Shown here: positions 11,493 to 23,383 of the stretch, piece by piece | Position numbering within the stretch: position 1 is the stretch's first letter | How the letters are laid out: each line of letters begins with the position of its first letter | Source: Adiantum capillus-veneris | Taxonomy: Eukaryota; Streptophyta; Polypodiopsida; Polypodiales; Pteridaceae | Direction of reading: 5' to 3' | Assembly: GCA_014529385.2 (NCBI GenBank) | Contig: CM043944.1 | Span: 167,597,740-167,661,739, forward strand | DNA length: 64,000 nt | Made by a program: the position numbers and the translations under genes | Notes under the pieces: model-generated | The model's input: only the letters and a program-made list of their open reading frames with translations | Databases searched by the model: none | Told to the model about the DNA's origin: nothing

Positions 11493-11776
11493 GCGTCGCT
11501 ATAAGCGTCGCTATTTATGGCTCTGTAGCGTCGCTATGAGCATCGCTATAGTCTTCTGTGTAAACGTCGCTATATGCGTCTCTATGAGCGTCGCTATATG
11601 CGTCGCTATGAGCGTCGCTATATAGCGACGCTCATAGCGACGCATATAGCGACGCTCTCGTAGCGACGCTCTCGTAGCGACGCTCGTAGCGACGGTTTTA
11701 GCGACGCCGGGGTTATAAAAACCCAGTGTATTTCCGTCGCTAACAGCGTCACAAGAGCACACAACCTCTTGTAGTG
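11493..11776. repeat. 3' subterminal array of CACTA-1 with a 72-bp perfect palindrome
   Basis: More than a dozen copies of (A)GCGTCGCTAT(A/G) or its complement precede the terminal repeat. The stretch 11586-11657 is a perfect palindrome with 36-bp arms meeting at ATAGCG. These are the expected sites for the element's DNA-binding protein, here in an unusually large foldback. Confidence 0.9.
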
Positions 11777-11846
11777 TAAACAAGGGGTCTTTTACGCATG
11801 CTTCCCATGCAATCGGTGCTCCGACACCGATTTTTGAGCAGTAAAA

Positions 11847-12807
11847 TGCTTGGTGACCTGCGGGTCAACATCATGACATCACTCAATTTCCGTACCAAAG
11901 TCTTATCTTCTGATAGTTATGAAATGTTGCGGATTATGGTCATAAACATCATTTGTAATAAAGTAGGTAGTTTAGTTGCAAAATCCAGGGTGCAATGGCA
12001 CTTGCAGATTGTAAATACCAAGCCATTTGACCCCTCAAACTCTATTTTAGGTTTAACCTAAGGTGACCTTAGTATATAAGGTACCTAGGTCATTTTGTAA
12101 ACACAACTTTATCATAATCTTAAGTTGAGCATGCTGCCATCTACTATGTGTAAGAGAGGAAGAGAGAGAGCGTGAGCTTCATCTTGACACTACTCCCCGC
12201 TCGTTCATCACATTGTAGATCCGATTGCATCATCGTTCTAGGCTCGGCAAGAGCTACGAGACAACACCAAGCATTCCTCGTGGAAGGAACATACGCGCTT
12301 GTGCATCTACGAGCTACTTGTGGTTGTAAGTATATCAAACGATGTCTGTTTTCTTCCTGTAAGCAGTCGTTAGAATCGTAGCGACATAAGCTACGCATAG
12401 GTACTCATAGATTTCAGTTTCAGACACTTTCAAAATTTCGATCTATCTTTATACATGTTTTTGACAAATGGGTTTAGAGCTAGGGATTCAAGTGTAGAGG
12501 CTTAAGGATAGGTGTATCCTAGTGAGGGGATGGTGTTCCTCAAGTTTCGTATGATTCTCCCATGGTTTAGTGAGTTTCCTTCCGTTTGTGCGTATGTGCT
12601 TAGGTGGTGTAGTTGAGAGCAATGAGCCTCTAGTTTGTGGTTTAGTTGGCCTTCCTAAGTGTTGTATGTGTAGGATGGTCTCAACCTGACAAGCTAAAGA
12701 GATTTCCTCGGTGTGCCTATCATGTCATCTGTGTCGTTGACTGACATTATGTTGATCTAGGTTCTGTTGTATGCACTTTATGGGTGGTGTGATTCGCTCC
12801 CCCAACA
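11847..12807 (+). repeat. 5' LTR of element A (left edge uncertain)
   Basis: The LTR ends in CCCAACA directly before the primer site. A TATATAAG at 12073-12080 is the likely promoter. The start is not certain: TGCTTGG at 11847 puts the TATA box about 226 bases in, close to the 207-214 bases seen in the other LTRs here; TGTTGCGG at 11925 is an alternative. Confidence 0.5.
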
Positions 12808-12808
12808 T

Positions 12809-12826
12809 TGGCACCGCTGTCGGGGA
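12809..12826 (+). promoter_or_regulatory. Primer-binding site of element A (tRNA-Asp type)
   Basis: TGGCACCGCTGTCGGGGA closely matches the complement of the plant tRNA-Asp 3' end and lies one base after the LTR. Confidence 0.82.
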
Positions 12827-15380
12827 CACAAGGACTTAGGTAGGTATTCCTACTAACACTTGTGTGATGGTTACTTGCTTTAGTTTTGTCTAAAGAAATC
12901 ACTTTTCTTTAAGTGGATCCGGAAGAGGTTATTCTGAGATCAAGTGGATAGCGAGGAAGCGTTTCTCTTGCCGAGGGTCTGCAACTAGGTAGATTTAGTT
13001 AGGATTTGTAGATTAGAGTAGTTGTTGCTGGTCGAGTGATTTGTGAGGTGATAAAAGCAGTTGCTAGTCCGTGTGTGGCATTGAAGTGATTTTCTACTCA
13101 TAGATGCAAAACCCCATATGATTTGTAGGAGTAGCTTTAGGTAAGTAATGTGATTTTGATCTAGAGCTATTCTCATCATTGATCTACTTGCTAAGTGCTT
13201 GGTTGCATTTGATATCATTGAAAAGTCTAATTTTGAGGGAAAAAAAGTAAAAAACAGCTTTCTGTTGATAGTTTTGCATGGCTGATTGGTGTTGAGCATA
13301 TAAGAGCGCACGTGCAAGGGTTTTGTGAGCAATAACTAAAATTCTATAAACATAGACATTATACGCGTATAATATCTCAAGGGGCATCTACATACCAAAT
13401 TTGAAAAATTTGACTACAGCAGAGTATTCAGAAGGGGGATTTTACCCTATGTATACATTGAAACTAAAGTTTTAATCAACCCTTGATACCCAAAAGACAA
13501 AAGACGAAGTGTCTAAAATGGAAAATAGAAAAACATGTGATTCTGAGCATATTTTTGCATGAAAATTGGTAAGAAGTGTTTGAAAACCAGTGCTAGAGAC
13601 TTGGGGATGCATGTGGATGAATTCTGTCCCAAAAATCATCAGCAGACATCATACACGTATGATGTCTCTAGGGTGATTTTGGCATCAATTTTGAACTTTT
13701 GACATTATACCCATCTTCTGCATGTTGTGTTAAGCACATCCACCAAATCTCATATCATTTGGACATATAGATTGAGAGTTAAGCGGATTTTACTCTTTCA
13801 GAAGATTTCCTTGTCAAAAAGTGGTGATTTTGAGCAATTTTGACATTCAAAATTTGTTGTGAGCACATATTCCTATTGTACACACTAAGGGGCACCTCTA
13901 GTGGAAACAGAACTAAAATTTGAGCAAAAAGACATTTTAAGCGTATAATGTCTAAAGGCCAAATCTGAGATCAAAAGTTACATTTGAGTGTACCCTTGTG
14001 ATGTACTGCATTCAGGGAGCATATAGGCCAAATTTCATCAAATTTGAATCACTTTTGGGCTTGTAAAGACCAAAGATGCATCTAGGCAAAGTAAAGGCTG
14101 GTATTGACCATAACTTGCTCAAAAAAAGTCAAAATTCAGTTTTGAAACTTGCTATGAGTTGCCAGTGTAGTGAGGAACCTCTGGAGTGAGATTCACTTCA
14201 TTCTGACCAGTTAGACATCATACGTGTATGATGTCTAAAGGGCATTTTTAGAGACCAAAATTAAAATATGAGCTTACCATGGTGTTAAGCACAACAAGAC
14301 AAGCTCATAGACCAAATTTTGTCAAATTCTGAGTACATAGACTTTATATGCGTATGATGTCTCAAGGCAAGATCTGAAAGTCAAATTTCACTTTTGACCA
14401 CATAGGAGGGTTGAAAATGATGTTTTAAGCTTGCTTGAAAAATCTCAACTCATTTGGAGACATACTTTTGCATTTAAAGAGAATTTTGCAGATACAAGAC
14501 TGAAAAGATGAAAAAGAGGTGATTTTGAATAATTTTGACATCCAAAATTTACAGTAATCACATATTCTTGTTGTATGCATCAAGGAGTACCTTGGGTAGA
14601 AATATAAGTGAATTATAAGCCAAAAGACATCATATGTGTATGATGTATCATAGGCTAGATCCGGGTCAAATCAGACATTTGAGTATACCTCAGGGTCCTA
14701 GAGCATAAAAGAAGTCCCTATCCAAAATTTCATAGAATTTGGAGCTCATTTGAGCTTGCAAAGAGCAAAAGATAGAAAACTGCAGATTTAGACTTGTATT
14801 GGTCTTAACTTGCTCAAAAAATGTCCAGATTGAATTCTAGAACTTGCTGAGAGTTGCTTGAGTGATAAGGAATCAGTGGAACAAAAGTCACCTCATTCTG
14901 CCACAAAAGACATTATATGTGTATAATGTCTAAAGTGTCAAAATAAAGGTTAAACACAAATTGAAACTTTCAGTGGGTAGAGGACATCAAGGAGAGCTCA
15001 CATACCCAATTTTGTCAAATTCTGAGCACATAGACATTATACGTGTATGATGTCTCAAGTGCCAAATAAGAGGTCAAAAGTTACATCTGAGCTCACAAAA
15101 GTGTTTGCTAGCATAAAAAAAGCCTACTCACCAAGTTTCAACAAATTTGGGTCACATTTTGTGAAGATACAAGCAAAAATCCTTGATCCTAAAACTTTTT
15201 TGAGTGTTGTTTCAAGTGCAGTTCACCAAAACTGCTCTAACTTTTGATAGAAAACTCCAAAGTGAGTCAGGTATAGCCAAACTTTTAGGGTACCCAGAAC
15301 TAGTTTCCAGAGACCTAAAGAGTCACAAATTTTAGACTTTTGAGAGACCTAATCAAGGGCAAAAAGGGATAAGTTGCACT
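12827..15380 (+). repeat. Leader of element A with eight spaced 22-bp palindromes
   Basis: Palindromes of the form arm-NN-complement, with arm GACATCATAC or GACATTATAC, lie at 13355-13376, 13645-13666, 13931-13952, 14214-14235, 14340-14361, 14626-14647, 14909-14930 and 15033-15054. A half copy is at 13701. Start-to-start spacings are 290, 286, 283, 126, 286, 283 and 124 bp. The sequence between 13645 and 15033 is a diverged tandem repeat of about 694 bp. No gene was seen; the stretch 12827-13350 holds nothing else recognisable. Confidence 0.85.
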
Positions 15381-15399
15381 AATCCAAAGGTGCTTATTA

Positions 15400-16503
15400 A
15401 GGACCATCAAAGTAGAGAGTGGGCCTGACATTAAGAAAGCTAAGATCATCAGGATGGAAATCCAATCTACCAATTCTTTGGTAGATATGACCAGAGGTAT
15501 GGAAAGCCAAGTTAGAAGTGTTGAAATGCCAATCTATCCACATTTCGATACAAGCCCAACTACATTGCCACCATGGTTGTACCCAGATGCAACCATAGAA
15601 CATGAATTTTATAGAGGTGGACATTTGGTCAATGAAGGACCACAAATATCTCTACCAAGCACGAGAATTCCTATGAGAATTCCAAAAAGGGAGCCACCTA
15701 GATTCCTTTCTAGAGCGATAATGAGAGAAGGATTAGGAGAGTCTATGGTTAGACTTGTAGACAATCGACGAGTTAGACCATCCCAGATCCAAAAATAGGT
15801 AAATAGAAAATACGTCAGAGGAGATAAAGATCCAAGAGATCACATAGTGGATTTTAGAAGAGTAATTAGAGCAGAATGATTAAAATAGCCCAAGCTTTAC
15901 TAGAACCACAAGTTGAAAAATCTGAGGGTGTGATCCATGTCCCACCTACACCAGTAATCCAACCAAGCCAGGAAAAAAAGAGCTAGACTCCAGTCATGAA
16001 CACAGATAAAAGCTCAAGAACTCAGCATTAGAGCCAAGGATAGTGTTGAATACCACAAGTAACTCTTCCAAGGGATTTCACATAGCTATAGATGATAGTT
16101 GTAAAGAAATAGACGGTCTTGACGAATTGTGGAAAAAAGTCAAAGAGGCCAATGAAGCAAGTGGGATAAGTAGACAAGAAAGCCAGATGGGTGATGAAAG
16201 AGAAGTGTCTCTTCCACCAATAGAGGAATTTGAGGTTGATCTCAAATGAATCTAGAAGTGGAATCATATTGGGGAGACAAAGGATCGGTACAGTCTATGG
16301 AAAGTCAACCCCATTCGCTAAGAACACTACCATCTTATACGGGAGAGTACGAGGCCAAGTCAGATGTTGTTGCAGTTCCATCACAGAGACTGTCTCCCAA
16401 CAAGGTCATTGATTTGAAAGGGCTTATAGATATTCTATCTACCCTAGTCAATTGTACAATAATGTTAGCCGAGTTGCTCAGAATACGACCAAACATGTGG
16501 GCT
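15400..16503 (+). pseudogene. gag and pre-protease remnants of element A
   Basis: The open stretch 15454-15798 encodes MEIQSTNSLVDMTRGMESQV and ends in RRVRPSQIQK before a stop; the next codons (VNRKY, GDKDPRDHIVDFRRVIRAE) match element B's gag (QKWIKKY, GDPYDHLACFKQVLRAE). After a deletion and several stops, 16246-16500 encodes DLKGLIDILSTLVNCTIMLA, matching the segment before the protease in element B. The match stops at the Trp codon at about 16500, next to element B's LTR. Nothing functional remains. Confidence 0.7.
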
Positions 16504-17423
16504 TGTTAGCAGCAAGCCAACATGGACACCATTTTTCAGAGTTCTCCTTGTAAAAACAATTATTATTTTGATAAATCAAAAATATTGTAACTCCTGTTTT
16601 CTTGATAAACCTTGTAATTAATGAGCCGGGGCTACAAGCTTCCAGATTGTATCATCCATTCAATTCCCAAATTTGGTAGAACTCTAGATTATTACTTTTG
16701 ACCACCCAAAAACCTTGGCTAAGGTATAAAAGCCAATTTTTGTAAGTTTTTTATAAGTTTTTTTGGATAAGAAATACACAGCGTGAGCTATCGGTGCTCA
16801 CTTCTCTTCTTCTCACGCTTCCTACTCCCTCTCCTGTTGTCACATTGCAAATGCATTTGTTGCATTGCAACCGCAGGTAAGAGCTCTACGAATTGACGTA
16901 AGCCATTCACAGTATTTCGTAGCTTTTGGTGTCACCGACCTGCGGCCTACTTTCATCATAACTAGGAATTTACACTTTTAAAACGAAAACTAAGCATAGG
17001 CGGGGTATTGGGGCATCATTGCTAAGCATTTAGATGCATTCTGGGTCGAAAACGACTAGGTAAAAAATCCACTGTTGTTAATAATCGCGATTTTGGAAGA
17101 CCTAAAGTGGGGTTTGAGGCCATAGACATGTGTGCTTAGGTCTTATAAACTTGTCCTAGAAGTTTCGTTACGTTTGGATGTCATTTGATGCTGTAACGGA
17201 GGTGATTTGCTTGCCGATGAGCGATTGGCTTTTGGTGATTTCAGTCACTTGAGTGTAGCTTGAGTTAAATGCGAGTCGTTAGTTGTTTTCCAAGAGATTG
17301 ACAATCTCTTGTAGCCTCTATGCACTAGTCGAGTCAGCTTCGTCCCATGGTTTGACAAATTAATCGTGGGTCTCGCTAATACTACAATAAGATAGGATGG
17401 TGAGGTTAGACATGCGTCCCACA
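16504..17423 (+). repeat. 5' LTR of element B (approximate)
   Basis: It starts at TGTTAGCAGC where homology to element A stops, and ends in CCCACA before the primer site. GGTATAAAAGCC at about 16718 is the TATA box. A partial leader palindrome (left arm GTTAATAATC, 17077-17098) lies inside the LTR. Confidence 0.6.
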
Positions 17424-17425
17424 TA

Positions 17426-17443
17426 AGGTGCCACTGTCGGGGA
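17426..17443 (+). promoter_or_regulatory. Primer-binding site of element B (tRNA-Asp type, mutated)
   Basis: AGGTGCCACTGTCGGGGA matches element A's site at most positions and lies two bases after the LTR. Confidence 0.72.
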
Positions 17444-19379
17444 TCGAAGAGACCTAAACTAGGGAAAAACACGAGCGTTTTGTGTAATTGTCCTTTAACT
17501 TCCTCTAGGTTCGCCTAGAGTTCAAAACTCTCTTTTAGAAATGGCATAGCTTAAGATTGTCGTCTTTTGTTGTGTGGAGGTAGCTTGGAAGTGATCGTAA
17601 TTACTGAGTACCTTTAGGACTATAGGATTGTAGATTTAGATTAGGATTTGGAGAATGATCGGTAGACGAGACAAGTCTTAGGATCAAGACTCTGAAAAAC
17701 ATTAAAAACACAAGAAAACGAGTGTTTGTGGACACTTTCCACAACCCCATTGCATGAGAAACTAGGAGTAGGGTAAGTAGGATCCGAGGTGGAATTCATA
17801 GCATTGCTCTCTTTGAAAGAATCAAGTGTGAGTTGTTATGTAAAGTTGTAGAATTTTAAGTCTAAGGCTAGAAATAGCACGAAAAGACTCGAATTCACTC
17901 AATCCAATTGGGGAGTAAGCCTAAGAGTTGTCTGAACCAGTGGGTAAGCTCAAGGACACTTCGAGGTAAAAATTTCAAGAAGTTGACCAAAACTCAGATT
18001 ATTTACTTTTTCTTGACATTTTAGGCCAAATTAAGTTTTGACTTGATTTACAGGCTTAAAAAAACATCATAAAAGGACTGTCTGTGAGAAAATTTCAAAA
18101 AAGTGCTCATTTCAAGCCTCAAGTTAATAATCATGATTATTAACTTTTTGCTCCAAATTAGCCAAGACTCATATCATTGACTCATTGCATGTGTAGAAAC
18201 AACTTTTGTAAAGGCCCAAAAGATTTGGATCACTAAACTGGCAAAAAACTAGGTGAAAACTAAAGTTTGTACTGACTTTTTGAATCATGAGTATGAATTG
18301 AGGAAAAATTTATCCAAACTTGTTGAAAATTAATTCATAGGCTTATATTGATGTGATAAACATGTGTATATGCTCAATTGACCAAAAACTTGTAAAATTT
18401 TGGTAAAAGTAAATAATCGCGATTATTTACTTCTGCTCTGTTTTTGAACCTTTTTTGATCAAGTTGGCACACCACTAGCTTTACCATGTTGTAATAAGCC
18501 CACAAACCAAATTTAGTAAGATTTGGATCACTGAAGTGAAAACTGTGGCAAAAATTGTAAAGTTAGTCTGTGGACAGATAATTGATGACCATTTGACCAA
18601 AAAGTGTCTAAACTTGATGAAAATTGGCTAGTGACCTTAACATAAGGTGCTTAATAGATATGTGTCAAGCTGGGACAAAAATTTGCAAAAAATTATCAAG
18701 AGTAAATAATCGCAATTATTTACATTTGCTTCAAAACTTGGTGATTTTGCAAATTTGAGTATACCACAAGGTCGAGCACATCAATTGGACCCCACAAATC
18801 AATTTTGGTGAAATTTGGACCACAAAAGTGAGACTTAAGTCAGATTCTCAAAATTAGAGTCTGCGGATACGAAACAGTGGGTAAACTTGATCAAATTTTG
18901 TCCAACCTTGTTGAAACTTGCCTAAGGGCGTTAACAAGTTGTATACTTGCCAAATCAATCCAAAAAGTGCAAAAAAGTGACCAAAGTAAATATTCGCGAT
19001 TATTTACTTCTGCTATCCAGAGACTTCAAATTTGACTTTTGGGCTTGTACAGTGTTAGAACAGCATAATATAAGGCCATAGGGAAATTTTGGGTTCAATC
19101 GGATCAAAATTGGTACAGATACACTCAGTTTACAGATTGCAGATTAGACCTTCGACTTTGCTAAGCTGAATCTGAAAGTCAAAATTTTGACTTCCATAGC
19201 ACAAAGTGAAGTGAAATACAGAGACTAATCACTAGAGTTCTCAAGAGCTCTAATGTTCTTATAGAAAAATAGCTAATTTGATAAATTTTGCATAGGAATC
19301 AGGTAGCAGACGAGGAATCAGTGGCTTGACAGGAAGTTGCAATTGAATCAAGTGGACGTTGACGACAAGTCAATCCTAG
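17444..19379 (+). repeat. Leader of element B with spaced 22-bp palindromes
   Basis: Palindromes with arm GTAAATAATC or GTTAATAATC and a 2-base centre lie at 18123-18144, 18409-18430, 18702-18723 and 18986-19007. A right half only is at 17987-18008. Spacings are 136, 286, 293 and 284 bp, like element A. The copies at 18123 and 18409 are perfect over 22 bp. The leader ends at TAG|GTGAGT (19378-19385), a strong splice-donor consensus. No protein-coding content was recognised. Confidence 0.85.
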
Positions 19380-20288
19380 GTGAGTACTCTATCCAAGGCT
19401 TCATACGTCTATATGAACCTTAGATCAAGTCGTGTAATAGGAAATCAAGGCCTATTTGGAGAAAACACCAGTAGGGTATCCACTGAAGAAAGCGTAAATC
19501 AAGGCAATTCCTTGCACACAATTCTGGAAGAAGTCTCAGACACTTTTTCAGATTCAGTATCCGAAATGTCTTCTTACTCAACTCACTCTGAAATCGGCAC
19601 GACAATGCGCTATAAGCATATACTCTCTTTTTACAAGACTAATCTTCATGGAGCCCATGTTTACTTGGATCCTAACGAAGAGTATGCTATTCGCATTGAT
19701 GATCATGGTATTGAGTTCGAAGAAGAAGTTAGGGCAAACAAACAAGGAAAAATGTACATGGATCAAAATGGAACTCAATATGTACAGGTTGAAAACTCGG
19801 ATGTGATAGACAAATGGGGATTATAAGTAAACACTATAATCCCAGAGATGTCAGCAAAAGAAGGACCACCAACCTTGGAATTCAAGGGATACGATCAAGT
19901 AGACTTGAAGCCTTTGAAACAGCTTAGTATGGATAATCCTAGGATCGGAATCTATTGTTGGGAAGATAGAAACATAAAAAATCTTTTTTGGACTTCTCAT
20001 GCTAGACCAGGACAATTAACGGCCATGAAGATCATCTATATCTTCAAAATCAAAGATAAGGGATCTGTGGATCTACCAACTTACTTGTTTAGGGATTGTT
20101 ATAAAAACAACTTTGTTATGATGACTCCTGAGGAGGTAGAACAAACCAAATACCAGCGGTATTCCATACGCGATTGGATATTGGGTCAAGGACCAGAAAC
20201 CACTCCAAGAGACGAACATCGTGAGAGATCATCTGAGAGTAATGTGAAGAAACCAGAAACCACCTCATCACGTAGAAAAAATGGGTGA
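19380..20288 (+). pseudogene. N-terminal part of element B gag region, two open segments of unknown fold
   Basis: The segment 19380-19826 (acidic; LHGAHVYLDPNEEYAIRIDD) ends in TAA. The segment 19848-20288 encodes PPTLEFKGYDQVDLKPLKQL and IYCWEDRNIKNLFWTSHARP, ending in a charged Ser/Arg tail just before gag. Both are open for about 147 codons and lie between leader and gag. They may be one interrupted N-terminal region of the polyprotein; no family was recognised. Confidence 0.55.
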
Positions 20289-22187
20289 CACTAAGGCCAG
20301 TCCAGGGCTACATGAGTCACTATTTCATACAAACTCGTTTGAAGGACTCGGAACAGGACCAACTCCCAGAAGACCTGGAGTTGAACCGAATATGCGTGTT
20401 AGACCAGCTGATTTTCAAAAATGGATCAAAAAATACAGTGGATCTGGGGATCCATATGACCACTTAGCATGCTTCAAGCAAGTGCTAAGAGCAGAGCATA
20501 TATTCAATTTCCATACTCAATTCGAAGGGTTTGGAATGACATTAGAAGGAAAAGCTTTGACATGGTTCCAAAACATTCCACCAAGGTCAATCATGGATTT
20601 GAATACATTAGCTCAAGGATTTGTAGCTGCTATTCTAAAACGGGGATTAAACATAATACGGTAGCTCAAATCTACAACTTCAAACAGAAACATGGTGAGT
20701 CTGTTAGGGATTGTGCAACTCGAATGAAACAATACATTGCCAGATGCCCAGAGATGGAGATACCTACAGAGGAGAGACTTGTTTCATTGTTTCTGGAGGG
20801 ACTGCTAAACAAAGAACTTCATTCTATACTCTATAGTAAAAAGCATACAACCCTAGAGGCGTGTGTGTCTGATGCTATCAACCTAGGATACAATTATGAG
20901 ATCTTTAATGAAGAGGATGTCCCTAAGGATAACGAAAGCAAGAAGGCTGCTTCCACAAAACCATCACAAATGGGAACGGCTTAGACTGCGGCACCACTCT
21001 CAGCCATAGAAGATATGGTAAAAAGGATGAATGACATGATGAACAATATACAAAAAGCACCTATGAGAGGACCAGGACAGGGGATATCCCCACAAGGACA
21101 ACCAATTAGGCCACAAAAATGGTGTGCAATCAAGGGTAAATGGACCAACCACGAGACCCAGGAGTGCTACTTTAGACCAAATTATGATGGGAATGTTCAG
21201 TACGTGCCCATGAGACCACAAGGACAACCCATGTACAGATATCAACCTAATATGGCTCAAGTTCAAAGACCACCAATGGGTATGGAGAGACCTCAACCTG
21301 TGTTGGGACAACAACCTCCTTATCCAGGACATAATGTGGTGCCTGTAAAGTACATGCACTCAGAAGCAGTCATAGATGAACAAGCATTAGTGCCTATTAC
21401 ACCCTATGCAAATCCTAGTCCATCTACAGTAATGGTAGAGGGAGATTGGCATAGTCCACACCCACCATCAATGGAGGAAATCGTGACTTATGCTCCACAA
21501 GAGCTCGCACCAATGTATTACGTAGCTAATCAAGGTGTTAGACCTCCCATGGGAAGACCCATGATGAAGCCCAAAACAGGAAACTCTCATAACAGCGGTG
21601 CTGATGACCATTGGAAGAACGAATGTCCAAAGACTAACAAAAATATCAAACCGATTGAAGCCTATTGCATACAATATTGCAAAAAGGGAGGACACTTTCC
21701 AAAAGATTGTCCTAAGAATCCTTTGAACAAGGGAAAAACTGTAGTCAACGTTGTCCAAGTGATGCCTAGTAGCTCATCAAAGAGCGAACCGATTGTTCCA
21801 ATCAAGGTAATCACTAGAGCCCAGGCAAAGAAAAAGAAACACAATTCCTCTGATGATTCGGAGTACACGAAAGTTTCTTCTCAAAGAATCAAAAGGAGCA
21901 AAAGAAAAAGATATGAGATGAGAAAACAAAAACAACGGGTTGAAAACGAAGAGAACGCAAAAATTCTAGTCCAGGACAAGTCGAAAGAAACTGGCAGTGA
22001 ATTCAAGGAAACAACCGTGAAATCTGGAGGATCCATTCTGGTTGATAAAATTTTTGAGCCTATCAATGCCGCCTTGGAAGCCTACCAAGCAAGACTTAAA
22101 GCAGGCCAAAACATGGAAAACAAATGGAAAAATATCCATCCCCAGACATGGAAGCAGCTAAGCTGGAAGCTTATCAAAATTTGGTAA
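20281..22187 (+). pseudogene. gag of element B (Retrotrans_gag plus zinc knuckles), frameshifted
   Basis: It starts MGDTKASPGL at 20281. The capsid-type core has FQKWIKKYSGSGDPYDHLAC and LEGKALTWFQNIPP. A frameshift near 20640 moves to the frame of QIYNFKQKHGESVRDCATRM and FLEGLLNKELHS. After a TAG near 20983 the next open stretch (21015-22187) has decayed nucleocapsid knuckles, WTNHETQECYF, DDHWKNECPK and YCIQYCKKGGHFPKDCP, then a Lys-rich tail. A Gag packages element RNA in cytoplasmic particles. The last knuckle has three residues between its first two Cys instead of two. Confidence 0.82.
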
Positions 22188-22672
22188 GAATCACGCAGGA
22201 AATGCTGGATAAACAGAAACCCAAGCTTGAAAGTATTGAAAAATCGGAAGAGCTTGCGGTAGAAGAAATGAAAGAAAAATCCGATGTGGTGGCATAACCC
22301 CACCATGAAACAAAGGAACCAGAGCTTATAGTGCCGGACAGTGAAGATGCCTTAGACGGAATTCCATTCGTGGAGGAAGAGTGGCCATGACACTTATGGG
22401 AAAAGTTAAGGGAGATCAATCATGGGAGCCTAACTTTAAGGTCGGATCCTATAGAGGAAATCTGGTTGGATAACCTACCATCTGATAAAAACCTGGATAT
22501 ACAATCCTTGTACAAGGATTGCGGATTAGAGGCATCAGGGATATCTAAACCAATCACCTTAAAAAAATTACCTTCTTACTTGGGAGATAACGAAGATGAG
22601 TCTATCATTTGCAAAACCACTCAAGTCAAAAGAGCCAAATAGACCCTAGAAGTAGACAACATTCATTCAATC
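22188..22672 (+). pseudogene. Decayed linker between gag and protease of element B
   Basis: Coding-like but stop-ridden sequence on the plus strand, including acidic segments near 22310-22390 and the LEVDNIHSIMSTLIE lead-in to the protease segment at about 22650. No domain was recognised. Confidence 0.5.
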
Positions 22673-23383
22673 ATGTCTACACTAATCGAATGCACTCTTA
22701 CTTTGGGAGAACTGTTGAAACTCAGGCCATACTTCTGGAATGATTTACAGAAAACCCTAGAAAAGGTGGGGATAACGGGGTTAATCTCTAAGAATCTGGG
22801 AAACTCGAAAAATGAAACGGAATACAAAGAGATACTATCAGTTCCTATGAACAAGGTCGGAGAATATTATGAAGGGGAAGAAGGAAACACTACCCTCCCA
22901 GTGAAATATAATGACATTGAAACCATGGCAATACTGGATAGTGGAGCGGGCATAGCCATAGCAACTAAAGCAGTATGGGAATCCTGGGGAGAGCCAGCCA
23001 TTAGACAAACGTGAATGAAATTAGAGTTGGATAATGGACACATTGAAAGACCATTAGGGCTACTAGAAAAAGTGATAGTCAACTCTTGTGGAATTGAATA
23101 TCAACACACGTTTGCCATAGTAGACTTTGGGAAAAAACTCAACTATGAAATCATATTGGGAAGACCTTTTATGCGACAGGTACAACTTATCCAAGATTGG
23201 GGAAACGACTATTTGTATTTAAAGCAGGTGGGATCTATAACAAGGGTCAATCTAAAGGACCACACCTACAGAGACGTCTTGAAAACACCCATCCAGGAGT
23301 TTGATTCAATCTCTTCGGCTAAAACTAAACTTCCATCTTGGCTAAACAAAGACACTCCTATTTGGATGTGCGGAGCTTCATAA
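22673..23383 (+). pseudogene. Aspartic protease of element B, one in-frame stop
   Basis: The catalytic motif is MAILDSGAGIAIA; LNYEIILGRPFMRQ is the second strand typical of plant gypsy proteases. A TGA at 23012-23014 interrupts an otherwise continuous frame and again could come from CGA by one transition. The enzyme would cleave the polyprotein. Confidence 0.85.

Larger units (their letters stand above)
4829..11776 (+). mobile_element. CACTA-1: complete En/Spm-type DNA transposon (6,948 bp)
   Basis: The ends are perfect 12-bp terminal inverted repeats, CACTACAAGAGG at 4829-4840 and its complement at 11765-11776. They are flanked by the 3-bp duplication TAA (4826-4828 and 11777-11779), as expected for CACTA elements. 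Inside are subterminal arrays of an AGCGTCGCTAT-type motif at both ends, a long 5' noncoding part with microsatellites, a tnp2-type transposase gene and a second gene of the PF03004 type, both on the plus strand. Both genes carry stops, so this copy is probably not autonomous. Confidence 0.97.
11847..16503 (+). mobile_element. Gypsy element A: 5' LTR, primer site, palindromic leader, deleted gag-pol (start approximate)
   Basis: The order LTR, tRNA-Asp-type primer site, about 2.5 kb noncoding leader and short gag/pre-protease remnants matches Athila/Tat-like Ty3/gypsy elements. Its remnants align with element B, for instance KWVNRKY-like and ILSTLVNCTIMLAELLRIRP. Most of gag and all of pol are deleted, and element B's LTR abuts the remnant at about 16504. 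No 3' LTR of A was found. Confidence 0.75.

Noticed and set aside
12809-12826. tRNA-Asp-like match as a tRNA gene
   Set aside because: Only 18 bases, complementary to the tRNA 3' end, directly after an LTR: a primer-binding site. The same holds for 17426, 45912 and 54227.
12827-15380. Spaced palindromic repeats that look at first like a CRISPR array
   Set aside because: Spacing is 124-290 bp, units are diverged, there are no cas genes, and the context is a eukaryotic gypsy leader behind an LTR and tRNA primer site.
17245-17472. 75-codon minus-strand frame over element B's LTR and primer site
   Set aside because: No domain, and it overlaps well-supported retroelement signals.
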